NCBI GenBank assembly: GCA_050952125.1
Contig: JBMNKK010000004.1
Coordinates: 682,001 to 746,000 of the forward strand
Direction of reading: 5' to 3'
Length of the DNA: 64,000 bases
From: UBA3951 sp050952125
GTDB lineage: Bacteria; Bacillota; Sulfobacillia; Fermentithermobacillales; Fermentithermobacillaceae
Below, piece by piece: positions 42,431-51,748 of the stretch; position 1 is the stretch's first letter, and each line of letters starts with the position of its first letter. Made by a program: the position numbers and the translations under genes. The notes beneath the pieces are model-generated. The model was not told the origin of the DNA, did not search any database, and saw only the letters and a program-made list of their open reading frames with translations.

Positions 42431-42676
42431 ATGAAGAAAGTGACGCGCGCTTGGATGCTCTTCATCGCACTCGCGGCAGGCGCCATCGTGGGAAGTATCA
42501 TCGGGGAAGTACTGTCCGGTGTTGCCCCGGTGCTAGCGAGAGGTTTTACTGTCGGCATCAATCCTCCATTCGTAGCTGACCTAAATGTCGTCACCTTCAC
42601 TCTCGGCTTTACGCTCCATCTGAATTTGGCCGGCGGCATTATGGTCTTGCTCTTGGTCCTCCTGCTTGGGCGGTGA
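42431..42676 (+). CDS. Small membrane protein DUF4321
   Basis: 81 residues with two hydrophobic segments (MLFIALAAGAIVGSIIGEVL and the C-terminal GGIMVLLLVLLLG). FTLGFTLHLNLAG is the part shared by the DUF4321 family, often found beside maf in Bacillota. The start ATG 42431 follows GGGAGGACG. It overlaps maf by four bases. No function is known to me. Confidence 0.75.
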   Translation: MKKVTRAWMLFIALAAGAIVGSIIGEVLSGVAPVLARGFTVGINPPFVADLNVVTFTLGFTLHLNLAGGIMVLLLVLLLGR

Positions 42677-43272
42677 CATATTTGCGGCTCATTTTGGCTT
42701 CAGAGTCTCCGAGGCGGAAGGCGCTCTTGGAATCGGCCGGAATCGTACCGGTAATCATGCCCTCCAATGTCAGTGAAGAGGTGAAGGGCGACGGCCTTAG
42801 CCCGTCTGAATTGGTGAAGGTATTGGCCAGACGCAAGATAGAGTCAGTCTCGGAAGAACACCCTCAGGACTATGTCTTGGGCGGCGACACGATCGTCTAC
42901 ATTGATGGAGAGGTCTTGGGTAAGCCCGCGACTGAAGAAGATGCGGTATCGATGATAAAGCACATCTCCGGCAAGACACACGTGGTTTACACCGGGATCG
43001 CACTATACGAGCCTAGGACGAAGACAGTATTGGATGATTTTGACGCCACCGAAGTCACGATGCGCAAGATGGACGAACAGGAGATCCGCTCCTATGTTCG
43101 TACAGGTGAACCCATGGACAAAGCAGGGAGCTACGCGCTTCAGGGCATTGGCGGCTTTTTTGTGGAAAGGGTGAACGGGGATTTCTCGGGAGTGATCGGC
43201 CTTCCCCTTCCGAAGGTCTACAACCTTCTCAGGCGGGCGGGGCTGTCACCCGACGAGATATTGTCGAGCTAG
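42673..43272 (+). CDS. maf: Maf-type nucleotide pyrophosphatase
   Basis: 199 residues. LILASESPRRKALLESAGI is the Maf signature with the substrate-binding SPRR; GGDTIVYIDGEVLGKP carries the catalytic Asp. These enzymes hydrolyse dTTP/UTP or modified nucleotides and are linked to septum formation. GTG 42673 overlaps the preceding stop; TTG 42682 is an alternative start. It leads the maf-radC-mre cluster. Confidence 0.92.
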   Translation: MTYLRLILASESPRRKALLESAGIVPVIMPSNVSEEVKGDGLSPSELVKVLARRKIESVSEEHPQDYVLGGDTIVYIDGEVLGKPATEEDAVSMIKHISGKTHVVYTGIALYEPRTKTVLDDFDATEVTMRKMDEQEIRSYVRTGEPMDKAGSYALQGIGGFFVERVNGDFSGVIGLPLPKVYNLLRRAGLSPDEILSS

Positions 43273-43287
43273 ACCGGGATATGGGGC

Positions 43288-44037
43288 TTGCGAAGGGACG
43301 AGAAGGAGGAGTCCCAGATATCCCAACAACGATTGACAATTAAAGACTGGCCGTTGCAGGACAAGCCTAGAGAGCGGCTATTCTTGAAGGGAGCTTCGGC
43401 GCTGTCAGATGCGGAGCTCATAGCCATCCTATTAGGCACCGGTACGGCGAACGAGACCGTGATGGAGCTGTCTCAGAGGATGTTGTCGCTGTCTGAAGAA
43501 AGATACGGTACAAGTCTCGGCTTTCTGAACGGCGTGACGCCTCTGGAGTTGGACGAGGTGTCAGGGATCGGTCCTGCCAAGGTAGCCAGGCTTAAGGCAG
43601 GAGTTGAACTCGGTAGAAGGTTGTACGGACCGCCGGCATCCGGAAAGCGCACGGTGGTTCGCAGTGGAAGGGACGTCTATGAGTACATAAAGGCCGACCT
43701 GGAAGGACTGGACCGGGAACACTTTATGGTCATCCTTCTAAATGCCAGGAACCAGGTGATCGGTAAGGAAGTAGTATCTGTAGGGAGTCTCGATGCTTCA
43801 ATTGTGCATCCGCGAGAGGTTTTCAGAGACTCCATACGTAGGAACGCGAAGTCCATCGTGTTGGCGCATAACCATCCGAGCGGCGACCCTACGCCAAGTG
43901 ACGAGGACATTGAGGTCACCGGAAGGCTGAGAGAGGCAGGTACGGTCCTTGGTATTTCGGTAGTGGATCACGTTGTTGTGGGAAGGTCGTCGTATGTAAG
44001 CCTGAGAGACACCTGCCCGGCATGGTTTACGATTTGA
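43288..44037 (+). CDS. radC: RadC/JAMM-domain protein
   Basis: 249 residues. An HhH-like N-terminal part (DAELIAILLGTGT, VSGIGPAKVARLKAGVELG) precedes the JAMM metalloprotease-like domain with HNHPSGDPTPSDED. The historical DNA-repair role is doubtful; the biochemical function is open. The start is uncertain: TTG 43288 is the longest, TTG 43333 the shorter option, and the strong AAGGAGGAG lies between them. The place between maf and mreB is typical. Confidence 0.9.
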   Translation: MRRDEKEESQISQQRLTIKDWPLQDKPRERLFLKGASALSDAELIAILLGTGTANETVMELSQRMLSLSEERYGTSLGFLNGVTPLELDEVSGIGPAKVARLKAGVELGRRLYGPPASGKRTVVRSGRDVYEYIKADLEGLDREHFMVILLNARNQVIGKEVVSVGSLDASIVHPREVFRDSIRRNAKSIVLAHNHPSGDPTPSDEDIEVTGRLREAGTVLGISVVDHVVVGRSSYVSLRDTCPAWFTI

Positions 44038-44060
44038 GACGCAAAAGGAGAGTGGGTACG

Positions 44061-45095
44061 GTGCAGTGGTTGTTCAACTACCTCAGCAAAGATATTGGTA
44101 TAGACTTGGGTACAGCCAACACCTTGGTTCACGTAAGGGGCAAAGGGGTTGTCCTCATGGAGCCCTCTGTTGTGGCGATAAACGCCGATAGCAAGGAAGT
44201 GCTGGCTGTCGGCACCGAAGCCAAACAGATGATAGGGCGTACTCCGGGGAACATCATCGCCGTCCGTCCCATGAAAGATGGGGTCATCGCAGACTTTGAC
44301 ATCACCCAAGCCATGATGAGGTATTTCATCCGCAAGGCTTACCGCCGCCGTATCCTCAAGCCTTTTGTGCTTATCGCCGTACCCTCAGGCTGCACTGAAG
44401 TGGAAAGAAGAGCAGTAATCGACGCCGCGGAATCTGCCGGGGCTCGAGATGCCGAGACCGTATGGGAGCCAATGGCATCGGCCGTAGGCGCGGGACTGCC
44501 CGTGAATGAGCCCACCGGCAACATGGTGGTGGACATTGGCGGGGGCACCTGCGAAGTAGCGGTAATATCGCTGGAGGGTATCGTGGCCTCGCGTTCCATC
44601 AGGGTTGCAGGCGACGAGATGGACGAAGCGGTAGTGAACTACGTCAAACGCGCGTATAACCTCCTGGTGGGAGAGCGGACCGCAGAGGAAGTGAAGATGA
44701 CCATCGGTTCGGCCTATGAGCTGGACGAAGAGGAGACCCTCGAGATTCGAGGCCGAGACCTGGTTACGGGGCTTCCGAGGACGATTACCGTTGACTCCAG
44801 GGAGATAAGGAAAGCTCTTTCTGAACCCGTTGGAAATATCCTCGAGGCGATCAAAGAGACCCTTGAAAGGACCCCGCCGGAACTGGCAGCGGACATCATG
44901 GACCGTGGCATTGTCATGACGGGCGGAGGTTCACTCCTGAAGGGACTCGATAAGCTGGTCAGCCAGGAGACCGGGATGCCCGTGCACATAATCGATGATC
45001 CCATGAGCGCTGTGGCCAGGGGCACCGGCATCATGCTGGAAGACCCCGATAAACTGCGAAAGGTGCTGCAATCGTCAAGAAGAACAAAACAATAA
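44061..45095 (+). CDS. mreB: Rod-shape actin homologue MreB
   Basis: About 344 residues. IGIDLGTANTLVHVRGKGVVL and VVDIGGGTCEVAVISLEG are the two phosphate loops of the actin fold; MTGGGSLLKGLDKL is the adenosine motif. It polymerises under the membrane and directs lateral wall growth. The frame is open to 44022, but GTG 44061 with AAAGGAGA gives the standard start. Confidence 0.94.
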   Translation: MQWLFNYLSKDIGIDLGTANTLVHVRGKGVVLMEPSVVAINADSKEVLAVGTEAKQMIGRTPGNIIAVRPMKDGVIADFDITQAMMRYFIRKAYRRRILKPFVLIAVPSGCTEVERRAVIDAAESAGARDAETVWEPMASAVGAGLPVNEPTGNMVVDIGGGTCEVAVISLEGIVASRSIRVAGDEMDEAVVNYVKRAYNLLVGERTAEEVKMTIGSAYELDEEETLEIRGRDLVTGLPRTITVDSREIRKALSEPVGNILEAIKETLERTPPELAADIMDRGIVMTGGGSLLKGLDKLVSQETGMPVHIIDDPMSAVARGTGIMLEDPDKLRKVLQSSRRTKQ

Positions 45096-45107
45096 GAGGG
45101 GAAAAAC

Positions 45108-45920
45108 GTGAGGCGGCAGTTTCCATATAAGAAGATCATCACTTTGGCCATACTCGTGGCCGCCTCTGTATCCCTCATGAACCTTACCGGGAGACCTCAG
45201 GACGGCCCTTCGTTCTGGGGCTCGCTCTTTCAGAAGGCTTCTTTGCCCGTGGCCGGGTTCTGGTCGGGTTTGCGCTCCAAGTTTGATGTAATAGGCACGG
45301 CATTTGCCGACAAGGAGGAGCTTCTGAGGCAGAAGGAGACATTGGAGGCTCAGTTGGGGGTTCTAGAGTATCTCGAGTCGAGGCTCGTCGAGGTTGAGGC
45401 CGAGAACGCTCGCTTGCGTGAGCTCCTGAAATTTAAGGATACGGCCACGGGTAGCTATCAGGTTGCTGAGGTTTTCGGGAGAGAGCCCAGCAAATGGTTT
45501 TCGTCGGTCTCGATTTCCATCGGATCGCTTGATGACGTTCAGCCGGACGCCGCGGTGGTGTCTCAGGACGGGCTTGTGGGCAGGATTCTGTCCGTAGGCG
45601 ACCATGTCTCGACAGTTCTTCTACTCACCGATCCCGCCAGCGGCGTTGGCGCGCTTGTGCAGAGATCGCGCGACCTGGGAGTTGTTCTGGGCGGCGAGGG
45701 ACCGGATATCCTTACTGCCCGCTTTTTTTCTAGAGACGCGGACGTGCAGGTGGGTGACATAATCGTCACTTCGGGAATGGGCAGCAAGTTCCCCGGCGGG
45801 ATACTCATCGGGGAAGTCATATCGGTCCAGGTTCCGCAACCGGGGCTGTTTAAGGAAGCTACCGTAAAGCCTTCCGCCGACTTCGAGCACCTCGAAGAAG
45901 TATTGGTGGTAGCCAAATGA
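45108..45920 (+). CDS. mreC: Rod-shape protein MreC
   Basis: 270 residues. One N-terminal membrane helix, a coiled coil (about 62-105: ADKEELLRQKETLEAQLGVLEYLESRLVEVEAENARLRELL, in pieces) and two beta domains with VVSQDGLVGRILSVGDHVSTVLLLTDP. It links MreB to wall enzymes. GTG 45108, with four-base overlap onto mreD. Confidence 0.92.
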   Translation: MRRQFPYKKIITLAILVAASVSLMNLTGRPQDGPSFWGSLFQKASLPVAGFWSGLRSKFDVIGTAFADKEELLRQKETLEAQLGVLEYLESRLVEVEAENARLRELLKFKDTATGSYQVAEVFGREPSKWFSSVSISIGSLDDVQPDAAVVSQDGLVGRILSVGDHVSTVLLLTDPASGVGALVQRSRDLGVVLGGEGPDILTARFFSRDADVQVGDIIVTSGMGSKFPGGILIGEVISVQVPQPGLFKEATVKPSADFEHLEEVLVVAK

Positions 45921-46447
45921 CGGGCGATTCTTTCCACATCATCACAGCGCTTCTCACGGCTGTTTTGGCGAAGGTGGTCGAATCGGTCATGCTCCCCGCA
46001 GTGCGCTCTCCCGACCTCCTCGTAGTTTTGGCGGCGTGCGTAGGTTGGTCATGCGATTTGTGGAACGCTCTTCCGGCAGGCTTTGCTATAGGACTTATTG
46101 AGGACCTCATCGTGGGTAGGGCGCTCGGCTCCAGGGCGATCTCTCTTGCCGTTGCTGCGGCAGCCGTTTCGGCGCTCAAGCGCTTCATCAACCCCGATAG
46201 CTTTTCATCAAAGATCCTTGCCGCTCTTGCCTCCGCGACTCTCGCCGACCTTGTCACCTGGGCGATCCTTCGATCGATGAGAATGGGCATTGCAGCAACC
46301 TATTTCGTGAGGGAGATTTGGCTTCCGTCGGCTCTGTGGTCTCTCTTGCTCATCGGCCCTCTTCATGCCGTGATAAGGAGAACCGCCGCGGGTCTCCAGA
46401 ACCTTTGGCCCTCTTCGGGCACAAAAGGAAGGGAGACTGCAGTATGA
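45917..46447 (+). CDS. mreD: Rod-shape protein MreD
   Basis: 176 residues, five or six membrane segments. DLLVVLAACVGWSCDLWNALPAGFAIGLIEDL shows the usual MreD core in its helices 2 and 3. It is poorly conserved, so its place between mreC and the PBP2 gene is the main evidence. ATG 45917 overlaps mreC by four bases. Confidence 0.88.
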   Translation: MTGDSFHIITALLTAVLAKVVESVMLPAVRSPDLLVVLAACVGWSCDLWNALPAGFAIGLIEDLIVGRALGSRAISLAVAAAAVSALKRFINPDSFSSKILAALASATLADLVTWAILRSMRMGIAATYFVREIWLPSALWSLLLIGPLHAVIRRTAAGLQNLWPSSGTKGRETAV

Positions 46448-48306
46448 GAAGGCAGGTGGACATCACTCCGGATACCCACGAGAGCCTGCCTGCTTCGCAG
46501 CTCAAGAGCAGGAGAGATTCGGTCACCATCCTGCTCATAGCGATTTTCTTGGTGCTGGCGTCGCGGATGTTTTACCTGCAGATAGTGAACGGCGAGGCCT
46601 ATGCTGCCATGTCACAGCAGAACCGCACGAGGATAACGCCTATTGCGGCTCCCAGAGGCGACATTCTCGATGCAAACGGCGAGCCTTTGGTTACCTCCCG
46701 TCCGGCCTTCTGTGTCTACTACTGGTATACCGACAAGACTCAGGCTGAGGCGGTGCTTCCCCGCCTGGCTGCCATCCTTGGCACCGACATGGCAGATGTT
46801 GAAAAGCGCGTGCTGCAATATCAAGGTCGCTATTTCGAGCCCATCCCAATCGCAAAGGATATTACGCCGGAGCAGTATACCGCTATAGTTGAGGATGCGC
46901 CCAATCTTACGGGCGTGTTTATCGAGGCAGAGCCCATCAGGTTCTATCCGAACAACGAGGTCATGTCACCGATTCTCGGTTACGTTGGCGAGATCTCCGA
47001 ATGGCAGTTGCAGGATGCTCGGTATTCGGACTACGACGTAGGAGATATCATCGGTCAGCAAGGGCTGGAATCATACTACGAGGATGTGCTGAGGGGAAAA
47101 GACGGGGGATATCAGGTTGAAGTAGACTATCTTATGAGGCCTACCGGCAATAAGGGTCCCGGAATTGATCCCGTGCCGGGCAGCGACGTGCGATTGAACA
47201 TAGACTTAAGTATCCAGAAGGCTGCGGAAGAGGCATTGAGGGTGGCTATGGACAAGCACCCTTCGGCCAAAGGAGGCGCTGCTGTCGTTCTTGATGTAAA
47301 GACCGGCGGCGTTATAGCGATGGTATCGGCGCCCGGATTTGACCCGAACAGGTTGGTTACCGGGATAAGTCAAAGAGAGCTCAACTTCCTCGTTTCGTCG
47401 GGGCAATGGATGTTCAGCGATCTTGCTTCGACCGGCCTCTATCCGCCCGGCTCAACGTTCAAGATAGTGACCGCCATAGCTGCCCTTCAAGAGGGCGCGG
47501 TCACAGCCGACGAGCGAGTGTTTGATCCGGGGTATCATCCTATGGTTCCGAGTCTTCCCTGCCACAGGAGAGGCGGACACGGCGCGGTGAACCTTGTTGA
47601 GGCTTTAAGAGGTTCCTGCAACGTTTACTTCTATGAGATGGGGCGCCGCATGGGGATGGACACCATCGCCAAATACGCCAGAGGCCTGGGGCTTGGAGCC
47701 AAGACAGGCGTCGACCTCTTTGGAGAGAACTACGGTACGGTTCCCGACTCCGAGTGGAAGCTTAAGGCCTATGAACAGGGTAGGGTCTATGAGCCGGAGA
47801 TCCTCTTTTCAGAGCACATGATGGCGGCGATGGGACAGGTGTTCAACCTGGAGACTCCCATCCAGATGGCTTCGGTAGTGCAGGCGATTGCCAATGACGG
47901 GGTGAGGATGCGGCCTCGTCTAGCCAAGGACATTGTGGACCAAGAAGGGCAGGCCATTCAGGAATTCCCTCCAGAAGTCTCCGGTGTGCTGGAGGCTGAG
48001 AAGTGGATTTTCGAAGAAGTCAGGAAAGGTATGTCCATGGTCACGTCTGACCCCGCCGGGTCGGCGTACTGGGCGTTCTACGATCTACCCATAAAGGTAG
48101 CAGGGAAAACAGGCACGGCAGAGAATCCTGGTGGAGAGAACCACGCGTGGTTTGTGGGTTTCGGGCCCTTCGACAACCCGGAGATAGCTCTGGCGGTTGT
48201 AGTCGACCAGGGCGGAGGCGGGTCAGAAGTGGCCGCTCCGGTTGCCAGGGCCATTTTTGATGCTTATTTTGCGCCCAGGCTTAAGTCGCTGGAGTCTACC
48301 GAGTAG
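46444..48306 (+). CDS. mrdA: Penicillin-binding protein 2 (elongation transpeptidase)
   Basis: About 620 residues. A membrane anchor (TILLIAIFLVLASRMFYLQ) is followed by the pedestal domain. The transpeptidase domain has the SxxK motif STFK (Ser337), SxN as SCN and KTG as AGKTGTAENPGG. It cross-links peptidoglycan during cylinder growth together with RodA. ATG 46444 overlaps the mreD stop (ATGA); the frame is open further back to 46318 inside mreD. Confidence 0.93.
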   Translation: MRRQVDITPDTHESLPASQLKSRRDSVTILLIAIFLVLASRMFYLQIVNGEAYAAMSQQNRTRITPIAAPRGDILDANGEPLVTSRPAFCVYYWYTDKTQAEAVLPRLAAILGTDMADVEKRVLQYQGRYFEPIPIAKDITPEQYTAIVEDAPNLTGVFIEAEPIRFYPNNEVMSPILGYVGEISEWQLQDARYSDYDVGDIIGQQGLESYYEDVLRGKDGGYQVEVDYLMRPTGNKGPGIDPVPGSDVRLNIDLSIQKAAEEALRVAMDKHPSAKGGAAVVLDVKTGGVIAMVSAPGFDPNRLVTGISQRELNFLVSSGQWMFSDLASTGLYPPGSTFKIVTAIAALQEGAVTADERVFDPGYHPMVPSLPCHRRGGHGAVNLVEALRGSCNVYFYEMGRRMGMDTIAKYARGLGLGAKTGVDLFGENYGTVPDSEWKLKAYEQGRVYEPEILFSEHMMAAMGQVFNLETPIQMASVVQAIANDGVRMRPRLAKDIVDQEGQAIQEFPPEVSGVLEAEKWIFEEVRKGMSMVTSDPAGSAYWAFYDLPIKVAGKTGTAENPGGENHAWFVGFGPFDNPEIALAVVVDQGGGGSEVAAPVARAIFDAYFAPRLKSLESTE

Positions 48307-48339
48307 ACTGACACCCGTGGGTTCGCGGAGGTGCTTAGA

Positions 48340-49062
48340 GTGGCATTCGAGCAGGATGTGGTTTTTAAGGGAAGTAAAGAAGGCCTATACCTCATCCTCA
48401 ACGCCAAACAAGATTTCGAGATCCTGAAGGAGAAATTGCGGGAACACCTGAAGAGATCCGAGTACTTCTTTCAAGGGTCTCCCGATGTGATACTCGATAC
48501 GGGCGAGGACGGTTTTTCGTTGGACGATATTCTTGAAATACAGAGCATATTGGCATATCCCTACGGCCTCAAGCTGAAGAGGATAGTCCACAGAAGCGCT
48601 CCTGCGCCGGTTAAGCCGCCTTCACCCAGGAAGACAGTAAGAGCGCCAAAAGCCGTACCTGCAAGCCCGCCGGAGGCCCGTTCGATCCCGCGCGAGATAT
48701 CTCGCGACCTGCCTGATACTCTATTGTACAAAGGCACTCTGAGATCGGGCCAGCGAGTTTCCTACGACGGGAGCGTTGTTGTTGTAGGCGATGTGAACCC
48801 GGGCGCCGAAGTGAGGGCGTCAGGTGATATTGTAGTTATGGGTGTGCTGCGCGGGTTGGCTCACGCGGGGGTAAAGGGCGATACCGATGCCGCGGTTGTG
48901 GCCTTTCGCCTGGAGCCCACTCAACTCAGGATAGGTGACGTTATCGGACGGCCTCCTGAGGGAGAGCGAAGCGATGGGATAGATCCGGAAGTAGCGAGGC
49001 TTCGAGACGGAAGCATAATAGTCGAGCCTCTTGAAGGAACCCGATGGGAGGGAGAGCGTTGA
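48340..49062 (+). CDS. minC: Septum-site inhibitor MinC
   Basis: About 240 residues. The N-terminal domain (VVFKGSKEGLYLIL to LEIQSILAYPYGLKL) would bind FtsZ. A proline-rich linker precedes the C-terminal beta helix with LRSGQRVSYDGSVVVVGDVNPGAEVRASGDIVVMGVLRG-type repeats (in segments). GTG 48340 has GGAGG eight bases upstream; GTG 48331 is too close to it. It overlaps minD by four bases (TTGA). Confidence 0.92.
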   Translation: MAFEQDVVFKGSKEGLYLILNAKQDFEILKEKLREHLKRSEYFFQGSPDVILDTGEDGFSLDDILEIQSILAYPYGLKLKRIVHRSAPAPVKPPSPRKTVRAPKAVPASPPEARSIPREISRDLPDTLLYKGTLRSGQRVSYDGSVVVVGDVNPGAEVRASGDIVVMGVLRGLAHAGVKGDTDAAVVAFRLEPTQLRIGDVIGRPPEGERSDGIDPEVARLRDGSIIVEPLEGTRWEGER

Positions 49063-49862
49063 GTCAGGCAATTGTGATCACCTCCGGAAAAGGCGGAGTC
49101 GGCAAGACCACGACCACTGCGAACCTGGGCGTGGCGCTCGCGTCTACCGGAGCGAAAGTAGTTATGGTTGATGCCGACATCGGGCTGAGGAATTTAGATG
49201 TCGTTATGGGCCTCGAGAACCGCATAGTCTACGATTTGGTGGACGTAGTAGAGGGCTACTGCCGCCTAAGGCAAGCTCTTATCAAGGACAAGCGTATAGA
49301 CGGGTTGTTTCTTCTACCTGCAGCTCAGACCAAAGACAAGAACGCGGTCAACCCGGAGCAGATGAAAGAACTCATCGACGGCCTGAAAGAAGAGCACGAC
49401 TTCGTCATCGTTGACTGTCCTGCAGGTATTGAGCAAGGATTCCGCAACGCGATCTCCGGCGCGGACCGGGCGGTCATAGTCACTACACCCGAGGTTTCGG
49501 CCGTAAGGGATGCGGACCGCATAACAGGCCTCTTGGAGGCGTCGGGATTTGAGAAGCCCGAGCTCATAGTCAACCGGCTGAAGCCCAGGATGGTTGCCCG
49601 AGGCGACATGATGGACATTCCCGATATCATAGATATACTGGCCATCGACCTTCTAGGCGTAGTGCCTGATGACGATTACATAGTGGTCTCAACAAACCGC
49701 GGAGAACCGGCGGTACTGGTCGACAACTCTCTCGCAGGCCAGGCGTACAGGAACATCGCGAGGCGAGTGAAGGGAGAACAGGTACCTTTCCTGGATCTTT
49801 CAGAGAAAGAGAGCATTTGGCGAAAGCTTCAGCGGCTCGTGCGGTTTAGTCAGGGGGGATAG
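49059..49862 (+). CDS. minD: Septum-site ATPase MinD
   Basis: About 267 residues. IVITSGKGGVGKTTTTANLG is the deviant Walker A motif; VVMVDADIGLRNLDVVMG and FVIVDCPAGIE follow. The C-terminal amphipathic helix (WRKLQRLVRF) would bind the membrane. TTG 49059 overlaps the minC stop, with GGGAGGGA six bases upstream. Confidence 0.94.
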   Translation: MSQAIVITSGKGGVGKTTTTANLGVALASTGAKVVMVDADIGLRNLDVVMGLENRIVYDLVDVVEGYCRLRQALIKDKRIDGLFLLPAAQTKDKNAVNPEQMKELIDGLKEEHDFVIVDCPAGIEQGFRNAISGADRAVIVTTPEVSAVRDADRITGLLEASGFEKPELIVNRLKPRMVARGDMMDIPDIIDILAIDLLGVVPDDDYIVVSTNRGEPAVLVDNSLAGQAYRNIARRVKGEQVPFLDLSEKESIWRKLQRLVRFSQGG

Positions 49863-49864
49863 GG

Positions 49865-50149
49865 GTGTTCAACTGGTTCAGGGACAGGAGTAAACCAAAG
49901 GACGTTGCCAAGGACAGACTCCGGGTTGTTCTGATGCAAGACCGGTTGTCCCTCGGCCACGGAATAATGGAAGAGATGAAAGATGACGTCATCATGGCCA
50001 TCTCTAAATATGTTGAGATAGACCGGCCCGGCATCGAGTTCACTTGGAAGGAGATCGACCGCAAGAGAGCTTTGGTGGCCAACATACCGGTAATATCTAT
50101 TAAGAGGAGCGCAACCGGAAACGATAGAGCTGCCCAGCGTCCGTATTGA
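49865..50149 (+). CDS. minE: Cell-division topological factor MinE
   Basis: 94 residues. MFNWF begins a membrane-targeting helix; AKDRLRVVLMQDRLSL is the MinD-contacting region; the C-terminal part (DVIMAISKYVEID and LVANIPVIS) forms the dimer domain. Together with MinC and MinD it gives an oscillating system. The GTG 49865 start is two bases after minD. Its stop overlaps the likely rodA start region. Confidence 0.9.
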   Translation: MFNWFRDRSKPKDVAKDRLRVVLMQDRLSLGHGIMEEMKDDVIMAISKYVEIDRPGIEFTWKEIDRKRALVANIPVISIKRSATGNDRAAQRPY

Positions 50150-51263
50150 GAAGAGAATTGTACGGCGAATTGACTGGTACCTGATAGTCGCCGTGCTGAT
50201 ATTGGATATTCTCTCGATCCCGCTCATAGACAGCGCAACTCACGGAGTTTCGGGGCACTTCTATGCTAAGAAGCAGGCGATCTTGGTGGCGGCCTCTCTC
50301 TTTATGCTCGTGCTGGGGATGGCTGTAAACCACCGAGACTTGGTCGAGATGTCGCCGTGGCTCTACGGGGTAAACGCAGTCCTCTTGATACTGGTCCTAT
50401 TTATCGGGAAGAACGTTGGCGGTTCAACTCGATGGATTCCCTTGCCCTTCTTTGATCTCCAACCATCAGAAATAGCCAAAGTCGTCACCATTCTCTTTTG
50501 TGCGAGGCTGGTTCACCGGTGGGAGGAACCTCCGAAGACAATCTGGGGCTTTATCGCGTACTACGCATGGACGCTTTTCCCCATCGGACTTATCCTTATG
50601 CAGCCCGATCTAGGCACGGCAATGGCACTTCTGGCGGTGAGCACCGGTTCTCTTTACTTCGGCGGCACGCCGGGGAAGCGTATCCTAGCGTTGGCACTGG
50701 CTGGGACCCTGGTCATTGCCATTGTCCTGGGCCTGCACTTCTACGCAGGTCTACCCCTTCCGCTTCACGATTACCAGATTAACCGGCTTCTCACGCTTTT
50801 TAACCCCAACATCGACCCCCTGGGAACCGGATACCAAGTACTCCAGTCGAAGATAGCCATTGGCTCCGGTTCGCTGTGGGGAAAGGGACTCGGTCAAGGA
50901 ACACAGAACCGTCTGGACTTCATCCCGGAACAGCATACCGATTTCATCTTCTCTGTTGTGGGAGAGGAGCTCGGCTTTGTTAAGGGAGTCCTTGTTTTGG
51001 CTCTCTACTTTGTGATCGCTTACCGCTGTCTTGTCGCCGCTATCACCTCCACCGATAAGGTCGGTACTCTGGTGGCAGGCGGCGTGCTTTCGCTTTTCGT
51101 TTTCCACATTCTGATAAACATTGGTATGACCATGGGTATCATGCCGGTCACGGGCGTTCCTTTGCCCTTCTTAAGCCATGGAGGGACCGCTCTCCTTGTG
51201 AACTCCTTCGCGGTTGGCATGGTTCTGAATGTCGGCTGGACAAAGCACAAAATCCTGTTTTAG
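50145..51263 (+). CDS. rodA: Rod-shape SEDS glycosyltransferase RodA (start codon non-canonical or uncertain)
   Basis: About 372 residues with ten membrane helices. Core motifs are GSTRWIPLPFFDLQPSEIAKV, MQPDLGTAMAL and GQGTQNRLDFIPEQHTDFIFSVVGEELG, with the end GVPLPFLSHGGTALL. It polymerises glycan strands with PBP2. The first ATG/GTG/TTG in frame is GTG 50193. The typical N-terminus (IEKRIVRRIDWYLIVAV) is encoded upstream of it, with a stop at 50091 and no standard start between. ATT 50145, overlapping the minE TGA, or CTG 50130 are possible starts. Confidence 0.85.
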   Translation: MEKRIVRRIDWYLIVAVLILDILSIPLIDSATHGVSGHFYAKKQAILVAASLFMLVLGMAVNHRDLVEMSPWLYGVNAVLLILVLFIGKNVGGSTRWIPLPFFDLQPSEIAKVVTILFCARLVHRWEEPPKTIWGFIAYYAWTLFPIGLILMQPDLGTAMALLAVSTGSLYFGGTPGKRILALALAGTLVIAIVLGLHFYAGLPLPLHDYQINRLLTLFNPNIDPLGTGYQVLQSKIAIGSGSLWGKGLGQGTQNRLDFIPEQHTDFIFSVVGEELGFVKGVLVLALYFVIAYRCLVAAITSTDKVGTLVAGGVLSLFVFHILINIGMTMGIMPVTGVPLPFLSHGGTALLVNSFAVGMVLNVGWTKHKILF

Positions 51264-51304
51264 CGTACAATAACCTCCGGAAGGTAAGCGAGGAGGCGCG
51301 CGAC

Positions 51305-51748
51305 GTGAAGGAGATCGGCACTGTTGTAGGCGTAGACGGAGATAGGATTTCGGTCTCCGTTAAGCGATCCGCGGCGTGTGAGAAGTGCGGCAAGTGCCAG
51401 CATGCTCACATTACTTTCGGAGATAACAGCAACCTGATAGTCGAAGCAATATCTACTTCCGCCGTGAAACCCGGCGACCTCGTAGAACTCGAGATCACAG
51501 GGCAAGATTACCTAAGGCTTTCTTTCCTTCTCTATGTTCTGCCCCTTCTCGGAACCGGCGTTGGGTTCGCCTTGGGCTGGTTTCTCGGGCGCCTTCTCGG
51601 GAACGCGACTTTGTGGGGTGGCGTTTTTGGTGTCGTTTCCTTCGGGCTTTCCTACCTATGGCTCCACCACTACGACAAGGCGGCAGCTAAGACCGGCCGT
51701 TTCCTGCCTCTTGCCCGACCTTTAAGGGACACTGACTTTCGAGTCTAG
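51305..51748 (+). CDS. RseC/MucC-like SoxR-reducing membrane protein
   Basis: 147 residues. An N-terminal domain with a cysteine cluster (RSAACEKCGKCQ) precedes two membrane helices (LSFLLYVLPLLGTGVGFALGW and LWGGVFGVVSFGLSYLWL). This is the RseC family, often found with Rnf operons and electron-transfer systems. GTG 51305. Here the Rnf operon is about 9 kb away. It converges with the XPB partner gene; the two stops share the CTAG at 51745-51748. Confidence 0.8.
   Translation: MKEIGTVVGVDGDRISVSVKRSAACEKCGKCQHAHITFGDNSNLIVEAISTSAVKPGDLVELEITGQDYLRLSFLLYVLPLLGTGVGFALGWFLGRLLGNATLWGGVFGVVSFGLSYLWLHHYDKAAAKTGRFLPLARPLRDTDFRV

Noticed and set aside
42286..42639. Minus-strand open frame of 117 codons
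   Set aside because: It is largely antisense to the DUF4321 gene, has no family features and no ribosome site, while the plus strand has a promoter, a site and a known family.
44022..44060. Longer MreB start at 44022
   Set aside because: It lies within radC, has no ribosome site and adds residues unlike other MreB proteins; GTG 44061 has a good site.
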